A stretch of DNA of 58,417 bases from Anaerolineaceae bacterium (GTDB lineage: Bacteria > Chloroflexota > Anaerolineae > Anaerolineales > Anaerolineaceae). The stretch covers positions 1-58,417 of the forward strand of contig JAGPFF010000011.1 in the NCBI GenBank assembly GCA_018056725.1. The letters are read 5' to 3'. Position 1 is the first letter of the stretch, and every line of letters starts with the position of its first letter. The position numbers and the translations under genes are program-made. Positions 41,501-49,195 of this stretch are shown one piece after another. The notes under the pieces were generated by a model. The model saw nothing but the letters and a program-made list of their open reading frames with translations. It did not search any database and was not told the DNA's origin.

Positions 41501-42345
41501 GACTGCATGGCGGATTCTTCAGTGCTGTTAGCGCGTAATGTGGAGTCAAGCGTTAGATATCGGCTGATGGAACTTAGTGAAGCCTCCAATTCCAATGAAT
41601 CTAGATTGGTCTGAATGAAATTGTCAATCGAGGAACGTGTTTGATCAGCTGCGACTCTCAACGCTTCATTCGATTGCGCCTGAATGGATTGTTGAAGGAA
41701 ACGATTACTAATGAACGAAAGGACGATCAATGGAATCAAGGTTAATGCCAGGGAAATCAACAGGAATTTGGTCCGAATGGAGGCAACAATCCTATGTTGA
41801 CCAAACATTTCACTAACTTTAATTAAAAGGAATACAGAAAGGATCAAAACGATGCTTGCCAATGCCTGATTGTTGATTTGCGGTAGCAAGCCCAAAATTG
41901 AAAGTTCCAGTGAAGCAATACCGCCCAGGATCCCAATGGTTACGATCCAATCACTGAGGGCACTATGCGGAATGATGGAAGTAAAGATAAATGCCAACAT
42001 GACGGATACAAGCGCGTACGGTATCCCAAGGTAAGCGGGGAGAATACTTGCCAGAAGGATGATCAGAAGTTGGTAAGAGGCGGCAAGTAAGAAAATGATG
42101 AAAGAACTAGGTTTCTTAGGGGCTTTTGGTAAGGAGGCGATTGAGAAGATCAGCGTGATGAGAGAACTGCCTGCCAGTAAATAATAGCCAATCTCGCGTG
42201 AAAAATAGGAAAGCACAAGAAACAGAACGGAGGAAAATAGACTAATCGCCCGCATTGGCTTGATGATGTTCGAATATGGGTAACGAGCCAGTATTTCATC
42301 CTGGGTTTCGATGGTTGAAAGTTTTTCAGTCTCTTGTAATGCCAT
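38506..42345 (-). CDS. Membrane hybrid histidine kinase (Cache-HAMP-GAF-HisKA-HATPase-REC-REC)
   Basis: A 1279-residue sensor kinase. About six membrane helices occupy residues 30-180. A further helix at 193-215 and one at 509-530 bracket a 290-residue external Cache-like sensor. HAMP follows (531-583), then GAF (about 615-765), HisKA with H794 (NMSHELRTPLNSVIGFS), HATPase (about 895-1013, TDTGIGI, GTGLGL), and two receivers (phosphoacceptor D1080 in LDIMMPNKDG; D1201 in MDLMLGDING). Its stop overlaps the start of the PLP-receiver fusion as TAATG. The external domain suggests a small-molecule signal. No DNA-binding response regulator lies in the cluster. Confidence 0.93.
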   Translation of the reverse strand: MALQETEKLSTIETQDEILARYPYSNIIKPMRAISLFSSVLFLVLSYFSREIGYYLLAGSSLITLIFSIASLPKAPKKPSSFIIFLLAASYQLLIILLASILPAYLGIPYALVSVMLAFIFTSIIPHSALSDWIVTIGILGGIASLELSILGLLPQINNQALASIVLILSVFLLIKVSEMFGQHRIVASIRTKFLLISLALTLIPLIVLSFISNRFLQQSIQAQSNEALRVAADQTRSSIDNFIQTNLDSLELEASLSSISRYLTLDSTLRANSTEESAMQSTLLSLQTKEKVYTPSYAILNLNGLNLYDTDRLNIGTLENNTSYFLSASVTNTSSVSPVEFEPDSNIGYIYFISPIKNESAQVVGYLRSRYDARILQSFIQSDFGLIGARSYPILLDENGMRLADGFSPNSINHLVGRVTQAEYNTLVATKRIPSNLPFDQISIEQEQLATALRESGDVQYLTANLQIQNNLVPHSAAMMPLTSRPWKVVYLQDQSDLLASLSTQNRLSTIISLLMAGVVSLFIVFAANQFSKPIIDITEAAEKIAGGDLSVQAKVTSNDEIGTLGTAFNSMTRQLKDLVDTLENRVRERTRQLAAQNEALQFRSRQLQTVADVARSIVSTREVDNLLDLVTRLVSDRFGFYHAGIFLLDETGEYAVLRAANSPGGKRMLERQHKLRVGQVGIVGYVTGTGEPRIATDVGEDAVFFNNPDLPETRSEMALPLKLGDAIIGALDVQSKQSDAFTEDDIALFTTLADQISVAIENANAYEISQQTVEEMKELDRVKSQFLANMSHELRTPLNSVIGFSRVILKGIDGPINDTQEQDITAIYNSGMHLLGMINEILDLSKIEAGKMELQIDDVNLNEVVKSSLSTAEGLIKDKPIELVTNVQPDLPMVKGDELRINQVLTNLIANAIKFTEKGRITIEASLHSNDQSKNEVLVTVTDTGIGIAPEDQNKLFQRFSQVDDSPTRRTGGTGLGLSICRSLIELHGGRIGLLSSEVGKGSTFYFTLPVPEEPETTPFENIIHGDHVILSIDDDPQVITLYERFLKPYGFEVIPLTDPMQSVEKAIEIKPFAITLDIMMPNKDGWQVLNELKRNEETKDIPVMICSILEEEEKGFSLGASDYLVKPFLHDDLANAIKRLNREGGVHDVLVIDDDPQYLRLLQKMIEEEGNYLPVLADGGISALKLLNEFTPDVIIMDLMLGDINGFELLEKFKSEPRLKQIPVIIITGSELEPDQMQKLGEYVDQIFSKWTIDKNDLLLNLQEALNRIRPTHLVP

Positions 42346-42398
42346 TGTTCCTCCAAAGCCAAAATTACGTAAAGAAGGAAATTAAGGAAATAAAAGAA

Positions 42399-42824
42399 TT
42401 ATTCGTATTCCCAAACAGCCTCGCCTGAAAGAATACGACGAATTTGGGAAGGGAACCGATCAGGATTTAGCGGCTTGCCGATAAACCCATTAAAACCTGC
42501 CAGTCGAGCGGATCTCATTTGGTCCAGACCAGTAACAGCAGTGACTGCTACAATCGGAATCTCTCGGAATTTAGTGTTTTGTCGTAGTTTACGAAAAGCT
42601 CCGTAGCCATCTTCATACGGAAGTCGGATATCCAAGAGTATGAGATCGATATGATCAAGTGTTTCAGCAAATTCTACAACTTCGTAACCGGTTGTTTTCC
42701 ACTCACAATGAAAGCCTGCGCTATCCAACATACGGGCAATGAGCATGAAGTTCCCCACATTGTCTTCTACAACCAGTACAGTTTTGGGGCTCAACGGGGC
42801 AGATGAAGTGAGGATTTCAGACAT
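42399..42824 (-). CDS. Single-domain response regulator
   Basis: A 141-residue receiver with no output domain: VLVVEDN, phosphoacceptor Asp in LLDIRLPYEDGYG, VAVTAV, and lysine in IGKPLNPDRF. The ATG at 42824 was chosen over the longer frame to 42917, whose extra residues are hydrophobic and out of family. It overlaps the preceding regulator by eight bases and precedes the hybrid kinase by 53 bases. It is probably a phosphorelay intermediate or sink (Spo0F/DivK-like). Confidence 0.9.
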   Translation of the reverse strand: MSEILTSSAPLSPKTVLVVEDNVGNFMLIARMLDSAGFHCEWKTTGYEVVEFAETLDHIDLILLDIRLPYEDGYGAFRKLRQNTKFREIPIVAVTAVTGLDQMRSARLAGFNGFIGKPLNPDRFPSQIRRILSGEAVWEYE

Positions 42825-43218
42825 TAGCTTGAGGTTTCCTGCCATTGTGAGGGATAAAAGATGCAATCTGATCAAGAAAACAATCAATATTAATCGGCTT
42901 TTCGATATAACCGTCACACCCAGCTAATAAGGTTCTTTCACGGTCGCCGCGCATTGCGTTTGCAGTGATGGCAACAATAGGTATATTCTGTACCGATGGA
43001 ACTGATTTTAATTTGGATGTAAGCGTGTAGCCATCTATGCCTGGAAGATTAATATCCATTAAGATCAAATCGGGAGAATATTTGTATAAAGCAGCAATTG
43101 CCTGACGGGCGTTTTCAGCCTCAATGATACGATAGGAGGCAGAAAGCAATAGCCGGCGAACTAAAATGCGGTTATCAAAATTGTCTTCTATATGGAGGAT
43201 CAAATTTCCGGGCGGCAT
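42817..43218 (-). CDS. Single-domain response regulator
   Basis: A 133-residue receiver: LILHIEDNFDN, phosphoacceptor Asp in LMDINLPGIDGYT, VAITANAM and lysine in IEKPINID. It is the first gene of the five-gene signalling unit and resembles the DivK/hybrid-kinase receiver type. The N-terminus MPPGN is directly ahead of the first strand, so no other domain is missing. There is no recognisable output domain. Confidence 0.9.
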   Translation of the reverse strand: MPPGNLILHIEDNFDNRILVRRLLLSASYRIIEAENARQAIAALYKYSPDLILMDINLPGIDGYTLTSKLKSVPSVQNIPIVAITANAMRGDRERTLLAGCDGYIEKPINIDCFLDQIASFIPHNGRKPQANV

Positions 43219-43357
43219 GAGACTCCCTTTACTGCTAAACTATTCTAGCATAGATGACAATTTATAAACTTACAATATTGCCAATATCTTACAATTATTT
43301 GACAACTATCAAAGTATTGAATTTACAAATCTTCAAGGAATTGGGAGAAACAAAAAG

Positions 43358-43429
43358 AGCGGGTGATGGGATTCGAACCCACGAATATCACCTTGGGAAG
43401 GTGATGCCTTACCGCTTGGCCACACCCGC
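43358..43429 (-). tRNA. tRNA-Gly (anticodon CCC)
   Basis: On the minus strand the acceptor GCGGGTG pairs with CACCCGC; the anticodon stem TCACC/GGTGA encloses TTCCCAA, giving anticodon CCC for codon GGG. The T arm has GGTTCGAATCC. The discriminator is T and CCA is not encoded. It lies alone in the 355 bases between the response regulators and mreB. Confidence 0.96.
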
Positions 43430-43527
43430 ATCTTTAAATGCCTCAAAATTATAAACGAGAGCTTCTCATCTGTCAAAATCAAAATCTCAGCTGAAAAGCT
43501 AAAATAAAATCCTTGACAAATCCCCTA

Positions 43528-43536
43528 TGGTATAAT
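43528..43536 (+). promoter_or_regulatory. Extended -10 promoter for the mre operon
   Basis: TGG followed by a perfect TATAAT (43531-43536) forms an extended -10 element 38 bases before the mreB start. A TTGACA at 43513-43518 is only 12 bases away, too close to act with it as a normal -35. Confidence 0.6.
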
Positions 43537-43573
43537 TTTTGACTAGTATATATATTGAATTTTGGAGCAAATA

Positions 43574-44638
43574 TTGGCAGCCAATATTTTTAGTTGGTTG
43601 ATGGGCTATTTTTCACTTGATATCGGCATTGATCTTGGTACAGCAAACACTTTGGTCAATGTTCGGGGAAAAGGCATCGTTATTAATGAGCCTTCCTGGG
43701 TGGTCATTAATAAACGCACTCACGAAACTTTTGCTGTCGGAAACACTGCAAAAGAAATGGTAGGACGGACACCAGCTAATTATGTCGCCATCCGTCCATT
43801 ACGAGATGGTGTCATTTCTGAATTTGAAATCACTAAATCCATGCTCGAATACTTCATTGGCAAGGCTCACCAGCAGGCGATCGTACCGATGCCACGACCA
43901 CGGGTAGCTATTGGAATTCCTTCAGGTGCCACCGAAGTTGAAAAACGAGCGGTTTATGATGCAGCGATGGCTGCGGGGGCTCGTGAAACGTATCTTGTGG
44001 AAGAGCCACGTGCAGCAGCGATTGGCGCCGGACTGCCGATTAATGACGTTAAAGGTACGATGGTGGTGGATATCGGTGGGGGGACGACTGAAGTGGCGGT
44101 TATCTCGATGGGAGAGATCGTTATTTCACGATCTTTGCGTATCGCAGGCGATGAATTAGATGAGGATATTCTTCAATTCATTCGCAAGAAGTACAATCTG
44201 CTCATTGGCGAACGAATGTCGGAACAGCTGAAAATTAATATAGGTTCTGCTTATCCACTGCAAACGGAGCTAACAATGACAGCCCGTGGTAGAAATCTGA
44301 TCACCGGTTTACCAGGTTCCGTGGAAATCTCATCCGTTGAGATTCGAGAGGCAATCAATCCTTCTATTCAGATCATCGTGGACACGATCAAAGATGCTCT
44401 TGATGAAGTTCCGCCTGAACTGATCTCCGACCTCTTGGATTCAGGAGTCTGTCTTGCGGGTGGTGGAGCTCAAATCCTCGGTTTGGTACCGAGACTAAAA
44501 GAAGAATTAAATCTACGGGTATGGATCGCAGATGATCCGATGACCTGTGTTGCCAGAGGGGCTGGGATGGTTCTGGAAAGTTTATCGCAATATAAAAGAT
44601 TCCTGGTCAGTCTGGAGAGAAGTAATTCCCGAGGTTAG
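43574..44638 (+). CDS. mreB: Rod-shape-determining actin homologue MreB
   Basis: A 354-residue bacterial actin that guides lateral wall synthesis. ATPase phosphate loops are IGIDLGTANTLVNVRG and VDIGGGTTEVAVIS; GIPSGATEVEKRAV and LAGGGAQILGLVPRL are typical MreB segments. The start is TTG at 43574, with GGAG six bases upstream; the frame also contains TTG 43562 and ATG 43601, but neither has a better ribosome site. The N-terminus has the short amphipathic stretch (NIFSWLMGYFS) that binds membrane in some MreB proteins. mreC follows after 18 bases. Confidence 0.96.
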   Translation: MAANIFSWLMGYFSLDIGIDLGTANTLVNVRGKGIVINEPSWVVINKRTHETFAVGNTAKEMVGRTPANYVAIRPLRDGVISEFEITKSMLEYFIGKAHQQAIVPMPRPRVAIGIPSGATEVEKRAVYDAAMAAGARETYLVEEPRAAAIGAGLPINDVKGTMVVDIGGGTTEVAVISMGEIVISRSLRIAGDELDEDILQFIRKKYNLLIGERMSEQLKINIGSAYPLQTELTMTARGRNLITGLPGSVEISSVEIREAINPSIQIIVDTIKDALDEVPPELISDLLDSGVCLAGGGAQILGLVPRLKEELNLRVWIADDPMTCVARGAGMVLESLSQYKRFLVSLERSNSRG

Positions 44639-44656
44639 CAGGTAATTGGCAAGAAA

Positions 44657-45502
44657 ATGAAACGCCTATCTACTCGAACCTGGCAAACCCTGGCGATAGT
44701 GTTTATCCTCGCCGGTGTAATCGTCCTGGCATTAAGTGGTCTTCTCGGTCAAATCATTGGGAAAACGATTGATCCTTTAGTTGGCGTGCAAAGCTGGGTC
44801 GCTTCACGGGTTAAAGTTGCCGTCGAATTTTTTACTGAAACGCGGGATGTGACACTTTTGCGCGAACAGAATGCAGCCCTCCAAAATGAAGTCTCACGGC
44901 TGCAATCTGAAATTCTACAACTTCAACAACAATTGGTGGAGACAGATATCCTCTATGCTCTTCTGGATTTCGCCCGTGATAATCCATCGAACACATATAT
45001 AGCGGCATCCGTTATTGGCAAAGATCCAAGCCCATTCCTGAAGTACATCATTATCGACCATGGCTCCGATGATGGGATTTATCGTGGGATGCCGGTAGTT
45101 ACCGAACAAGGACTCGTTGGTAATGTTGATGCGGTAACAGCCTCAGCTGCGCGCGTTCAACTGATTACAGATCAAGGGTCGGTCGTCAACGTAAAACTAA
45201 AGGAGAGCAAAATTGAAGCCCAGGTACAGGGATCAGTGACCGGGGATATCTCCCTACGAATGGTGAGTCCCGGCGTAGTCATTACTGAAGGCGATTTAGT
45301 GCTTACCTCTGGATTGGGAGGAACTTACCCACCAGAATTATTGATTGGTCAAATCGAATCCATTAATACGAACGAAAATGATCTCTTTCAGACGGCTTCC
45401 GTCCAACCCTCCGTTGACTTTAATAATCTTCAAGCTGTTCTGGTCATCACGAATTTTCAGGCAGTCAATATCGCTCCTCTAATTCCAACCACGGCTCCAT
45501 AA
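44657..45502 (+). CDS. mreC: Rod-shape-determining protein MreC
   Basis: A 281-residue envelope protein with one N-terminal transmembrane helix (LAIVFILAGVIVLALSGLLG). A coiled coil follows at about 75-97 (LREQNAALQNEVSRLQSEIL), then the MreC beta-domain (AASVIGKDPSPFLKYIIIDH, GMPVVTEQGLVGNVDAV and TSGLGGTYPPELLIG). It links MreB to PBP2 and RodA outside the membrane. It is spaced two bases from mreD. Confidence 0.94.
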   Translation: MKRLSTRTWQTLAIVFILAGVIVLALSGLLGQIIGKTIDPLVGVQSWVASRVKVAVEFFTETRDVTLLREQNAALQNEVSRLQSEILQLQQQLVETDILYALLDFARDNPSNTYIAASVIGKDPSPFLKYIIIDHGSDDGIYRGMPVVTEQGLVGNVDAVTASAARVQLITDQGSVVNVKLKESKIEAQVQGSVTGDISLRMVSPGVVITEGDLVLTSGLGGTYPPELLIGQIESINTNENDLFQTASVQPSVDFNNLQAVLVITNFQAVNIAPLIPTTAP

Positions 45503-45504
45503 GA

Positions 45505-46005
45505 ATGAACATTCTGATTTCGATCCCTTTACTGCTTTTGTTGCTGATCTTGCAAACAACGGTCGGAGGAGAAATCCGTCTGTTGAATGGAGTAGCGGAC
45601 TTATTGCTAGTCTGGCTGGCTGCGTGGGGATTACTGAGTAAGGATGCATCGGGATTTTTCCTGGCTTTTCTGGCAGGAGGATTGTCCTCATATGTATCCG
45701 CTTTACCCTGGTACGTATATCCGCTTGGATATTTGTCCGCTGTGCTAATGGCTCACTTTATTTCAAGAAAACTTTGGCAGTCACCCTTGATTTCAATGTT
45801 CGCTGTCACCCTCGTATCAAGTATTTTGCTTAATTTATTTACACTTATGGGATTAAGGTTGAACGGATTGGCTTATCCCTGGCAGGACTCCTTACAAACA
45901 GTGATTATCCCTTCTATTTTTCTTAATCTCTTAATATCCATTCCAATTTTTGCCATCGTGCGAGACTTCGCTGGGTGGCTGAACCGACCTGAGGAAGCAG
46001 AATGA
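45505..46005 (+). CDS. mreD: Rod-shape-determining protein MreD
   Basis: A 166-residue integral membrane protein with about five helices and no soluble domain, the size and hydropathy of MreD. Sequence conservation is weak in this family, so the assignment rests on topology (LLADLLLVWLAAWG-like segments and the C-terminal IFLNLLISIPIFAIV) and on its place between mreC and the PBP2 gene. Its end overlaps the PBP2 start by four bases. Confidence 0.87.
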   Translation: MNILISIPLLLLLLILQTTVGGEIRLLNGVADLLLVWLAAWGLLSKDASGFFLAFLAGGLSSYVSALPWYVYPLGYLSAVLMAHFISRKLWQSPLISMFAVTLVSSILLNLFTLMGLRLNGLAYPWQDSLQTVIIPSIFLNLLISIPIFAIVRDFAGWLNRPEEAE

Positions 46006-48074
46006 ACGCGGAAAAACCTGTCAGCAATGGTTTGGAGAAGTGGCGTTTTAATGTGATTTACGCCCTGCTTGGGATTGTATTTTTAGTATATGTCATTCGG
46101 ATGTTTAGCCTGCAAATCATTCATGGAGAGGATTACCTCCTTCAGGCTGAAGAAAACCGAATCAAAAATATTAGTGTGCAAACTCAACGTGGAAATATAT
46201 ATGACCGTAATGATTATGTTCTTGCCAGGAACGCTCCTTCGTATAATGTTGTGATTACTCCTGCCGATCTCCCGGCGGATAATGGCACCAAGGAAGAAAT
46301 TTACCGGCAATTGTCCCAGCTTATTGAGGTCCCCGTTACCAATGGCGTGGTGACGGATGAATCTGCCCGATTGTTTACAGCCTGTCAATCAGATTTTGGC
46401 ATTAAAGAAATTGTTTTGATTGGAGAAACGAACGCCCCTTATGCTGCTGTAAAGGTGAAATGTAATGTCGATTCTAAAATTGCGATGGTGATTAATGAAA
46501 AAACCCATAGCTGGCCCGGTGTTTCGATTCAAATTGAAAATGTCCGGAAATATCCAACGGGCAATTTGACTGCTGAGATAGTCGGCTTCCTGGGTCCAAT
46601 CACAGCAGAAAATCAAGATTATTATGAAAATCTTGGTTTTGTTTCGGGGCGGGATAAAGTTGGTTATGGGGGTGTTGAATATTCGATGGATGAAACCTTG
46701 CTCGGAAAGAACGGTTTACGGGTTGTGGAAGTGGATAGCGCAGGGAAGGAAGTGCGAGATATCGAAGAGCCTATAGATCCGGTACCGGGATACAGCATTC
46801 GGTTGACCATCGATACCCGGTTACAGGCGGCTGCCAAAACGGCATTGACTGACGAAATGAAATACTGGAATAGAAGGCTGAATCGAATCCAATCCATGAA
46901 CGGTGTGGTGATAGCGTTGAATCCAAAAACCGGAGAAATACTGGCTATGGTTTCTGAACCAACCTATGAAAACAATCGCCTGGAAACGATCATACCGACC
47001 TATTACTACAACCAGCTTAGCCAGGACCCGTTAAAACCATTACTCAATCATGCAGTTTCGGCACAGCATCCACCTGGTTCGGTTTACAAGATGGTAGCAG
47101 CAATTGGCGCATTGAATGAGGGCGTCATCGGTCCAACTGAAGAAATCCCTTGTCCGGGAACGATTTCAATCATTCAAAAATACTCTCCAAACGATCCCGG
47201 AACGCCCAAAATTTATTATGGCTATGACCGGGCTGGTCACGGAATGTGTTCGTTCATTAAAGCCGTCGCCTTATCAGATGATATCTATTTCTACAAAATT
47301 GGTGGCGGTTTTGAGAATGATGTGCCAAATGGCGGCTTGAATGCCTGGCGTTTGAAAGAATATGCTGAAGCATTAGGTTACGGGAAATTGACCGGTATTG
47401 AACTGCCCGGTGAAGTTTCGGGTCTGGTTCCCGACCCGACTTGGAAACGCATCAATAAAGCTGAAAACTGGTCAACTGGCGATACCTATATTACAACCAT
47501 TGGTCAAGGGTATGTTCTTGCCAGTCCGCTTCAAGTATTGATGTCTTTCGCAACACTGGCAAATGATGGCAAATATATGAAGCCGACAATTATCAAAGAT
47601 ATCCTTGATGCGGAAGGAAATATCGTAAAGCCTTTTGAGCCCAAGCTGATGTGGGATATTACCAAAGATCCGATGATTGACATCTTCGACGAAGATAATA
47701 AACCTACAGGTGAGAAAAAAGTGGTGGAATCGTGGGTGATCGATTATGCTAAACAGGGCATGCGGGAAGTGGTTGTTTCCGGAACGGCAGCCAAAGTAAT
47801 GGCTGATCTTGAGATCCCCTCTGCCGGGAAAACAGGAACCGCGGAATACTGTGATGATGTTGCCCAACAGAAAAATCTTTGCCAACCTGAAGCCTGGCCA
47901 TTTCATGCGTGGTATGTAGGTTACGCGCCATATGATAATCCTGAAATTGCGGTGGTTGCCTTTGTCTATAATGGTGGTGAAGGAGCCAGCGTCGCCGCGC
48001 CAATTGTTGAAAGAGTTCTGGAATCCTACTTTGATCTGAAGGCAGCTGACCAGGCAAATGCTCCAAAAAAATAA
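46002..48074 (+). CDS. mrdA: Penicillin-binding protein 2 (elongasome transpeptidase)
   Basis: A 690-residue class B PBP. One membrane helix near residues 17-38 is followed by a pedestal domain with TQRGNIYDRNDYVLARN and GYGGVEYSMDETL. The transpeptidase domain begins near 290: catalytic serine in HPPGSVYKMVAA (SxxK), second motif in ALSDDIYFYKIGG (SDD in place of the more usual SxN), and KTG in PSAGKTGTAEY. It crosslinks lateral-wall peptidoglycan with RodA, encoded 19 bases downstream. Position in the mre operon supports PBP2 rather than the division protein FtsI. Confidence 0.94.
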   Translation: MNAEKPVSNGLEKWRFNVIYALLGIVFLVYVIRMFSLQIIHGEDYLLQAEENRIKNISVQTQRGNIYDRNDYVLARNAPSYNVVITPADLPADNGTKEEIYRQLSQLIEVPVTNGVVTDESARLFTACQSDFGIKEIVLIGETNAPYAAVKVKCNVDSKIAMVINEKTHSWPGVSIQIENVRKYPTGNLTAEIVGFLGPITAENQDYYENLGFVSGRDKVGYGGVEYSMDETLLGKNGLRVVEVDSAGKEVRDIEEPIDPVPGYSIRLTIDTRLQAAAKTALTDEMKYWNRRLNRIQSMNGVVIALNPKTGEILAMVSEPTYENNRLETIIPTYYYNQLSQDPLKPLLNHAVSAQHPPGSVYKMVAAIGALNEGVIGPTEEIPCPGTISIIQKYSPNDPGTPKIYYGYDRAGHGMCSFIKAVALSDDIYFYKIGGGFENDVPNGGLNAWRLKEYAEALGYGKLTGIELPGEVSGLVPDPTWKRINKAENWSTGDTYITTIGQGYVLASPLQVLMSFATLANDGKYMKPTIIKDILDAEGNIVKPFEPKLMWDITKDPMIDIFDEDNKPTGEKKVVESWVIDYAKQGMREVVVSGTAAKVMADLEIPSAGKTGTAEYCDDVAQQKNLCQPEAWPFHAWYVGYAPYDNPEIAVVAFVYNGGEGASVAAPIVERVLESYFDLKAADQANAPKK

Positions 48075-48093
48075 GTTCTTGTAGAGTGGAAGA

Positions 48094-49185
48094 ATGTTTC
48101 GACGTGAGTTTTGGAAAAATTTTGATTTTTGGCTGATCGGCGCTGTTTTGTTTCTCTGTGTGTTTGGCTTGATCATGATCCAGTCAACTATCGCCGAGAA
48201 CATTGAACTGGCGAACTACATGAGCCGTCAGGCAACCTTCCTGGGAATTGGAATTGTAGTTTTGGTCACCGTCTCCCTGATCAATTATCGTTACTGGAAA
48301 AGTTTTTCACGTTTTCTGTATATCTTCATACTGGCATTTCTCGGCATTATATTAATCATTGGTACGACAAGTTTTGGCGCACAAAGGTGGTTGGAAGTGG
48401 GTTTGGTGAATATTCAACCTGCTGAGATTGCCAAGATTGTACTGATTCTTGTTCTGGCTCATTATTTTTCGAGCCAGGCGAAGAAACCCAAAAACATTCG
48501 TTGGATGGGGGCAAGTGGTTTGCTCGTCGCGGGGATTGTTGTTCCGATTTATTTGCAGCCTAACCTGAGCACAACTATTTTGCTGGTGGTTATCTGGTTT
48601 TCCATGTTATGGATCAGTGGAATCCCAACGAAATGGGTATATATCATCGCCCTAATTGGGGTCATTGGAGCAATTTTACTCTTTCCAAATCTGGAAACTT
48701 ACCAGCAGGATCGAATTCTATCCTTCTTCAACCCGGATGAAACCGCCAGCTATGGAAACGATTACAATGTCCAACAAGCCCTTATCACTATTGGCAGCGG
48801 GGGGCTTTTGGGGCAAGGATACGGTTCAGCGACACAAGTTCAGCTTCGATTTTTAAAAGTAAGATCCACGGATTTTATTTTTTCAGCCATTGCGGCTGAG
48901 TTTGGATTTGTTGGAACAATTGTAATCATGGCAATCCTCATCTTCATCATTTTGCGCTGTATTCGAGCTGCTAGGATCGCGAGTGACCCTTATGGTTCTT
49001 TGATTGCTTATGGTTTCGCAACCTTAATCGCTTTTCAAACTATGGTGAATATTGGTGTAAACTTAAGAGTCATACCTGTAACCGGTCAGACGTTACCGTT
49101 CATCAGTTATGGGGGTAGTTCGCTGTTATCTCTTTTGCTCGGAATTGGGTTGATCGAAAGCGTGTTACTACATCGGAAAGCATAG
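48094..49185 (+). CDS. rodA: Peptidoglycan glycosyltransferase RodA
   Basis: A 363-residue SEDS-family membrane protein with ten helices that polymerises lipid II. Family segments are GAQRWLEVGLVNIQPAEIAK, FLKVRSTDFIFSAIAAEFG and the C-terminal PVTGQTLPFISYGGSSLL. It works with the PBP2 encoded immediately upstream, which identifies it as RodA rather than FtsW. It is the last morphogenesis gene; gltX follows after 10 bases. Confidence 0.94.
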   Translation: MFRREFWKNFDFWLIGAVLFLCVFGLIMIQSTIAENIELANYMSRQATFLGIGIVVLVTVSLINYRYWKSFSRFLYIFILAFLGIILIIGTTSFGAQRWLEVGLVNIQPAEIAKIVLILVLAHYFSSQAKKPKNIRWMGASGLLVAGIVVPIYLQPNLSTTILLVVIWFSMLWISGIPTKWVYIIALIGVIGAILLFPNLETYQQDRILSFFNPDETASYGNDYNVQQALITIGSGGLLGQGYGSATQVQLRFLKVRSTDFIFSAIAAEFGFVGTIVIMAILIFIILRCIRAARIASDPYGSLIAYGFATLIAFQTMVNIGVNLRVIPVTGQTLPFISYGGSSLLSLLLGIGLIESVLLHRKA

Positions 49186-49195
49186 AAGGAGTTTT

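Noticed and set aside
43513..43536. TTGACA and TATAAT before mreB as a classical promoter pair
   Set aside because: The spacer is only 12 bases, too short; the extended -10 alone is the better reading.
47472..48203. 243-residue minus-strand open frame opposite the PBP2 gene
   Set aside because: Shadow of the transpeptidase domain, crossing the end of one gene and the start of the next, with no start signals.
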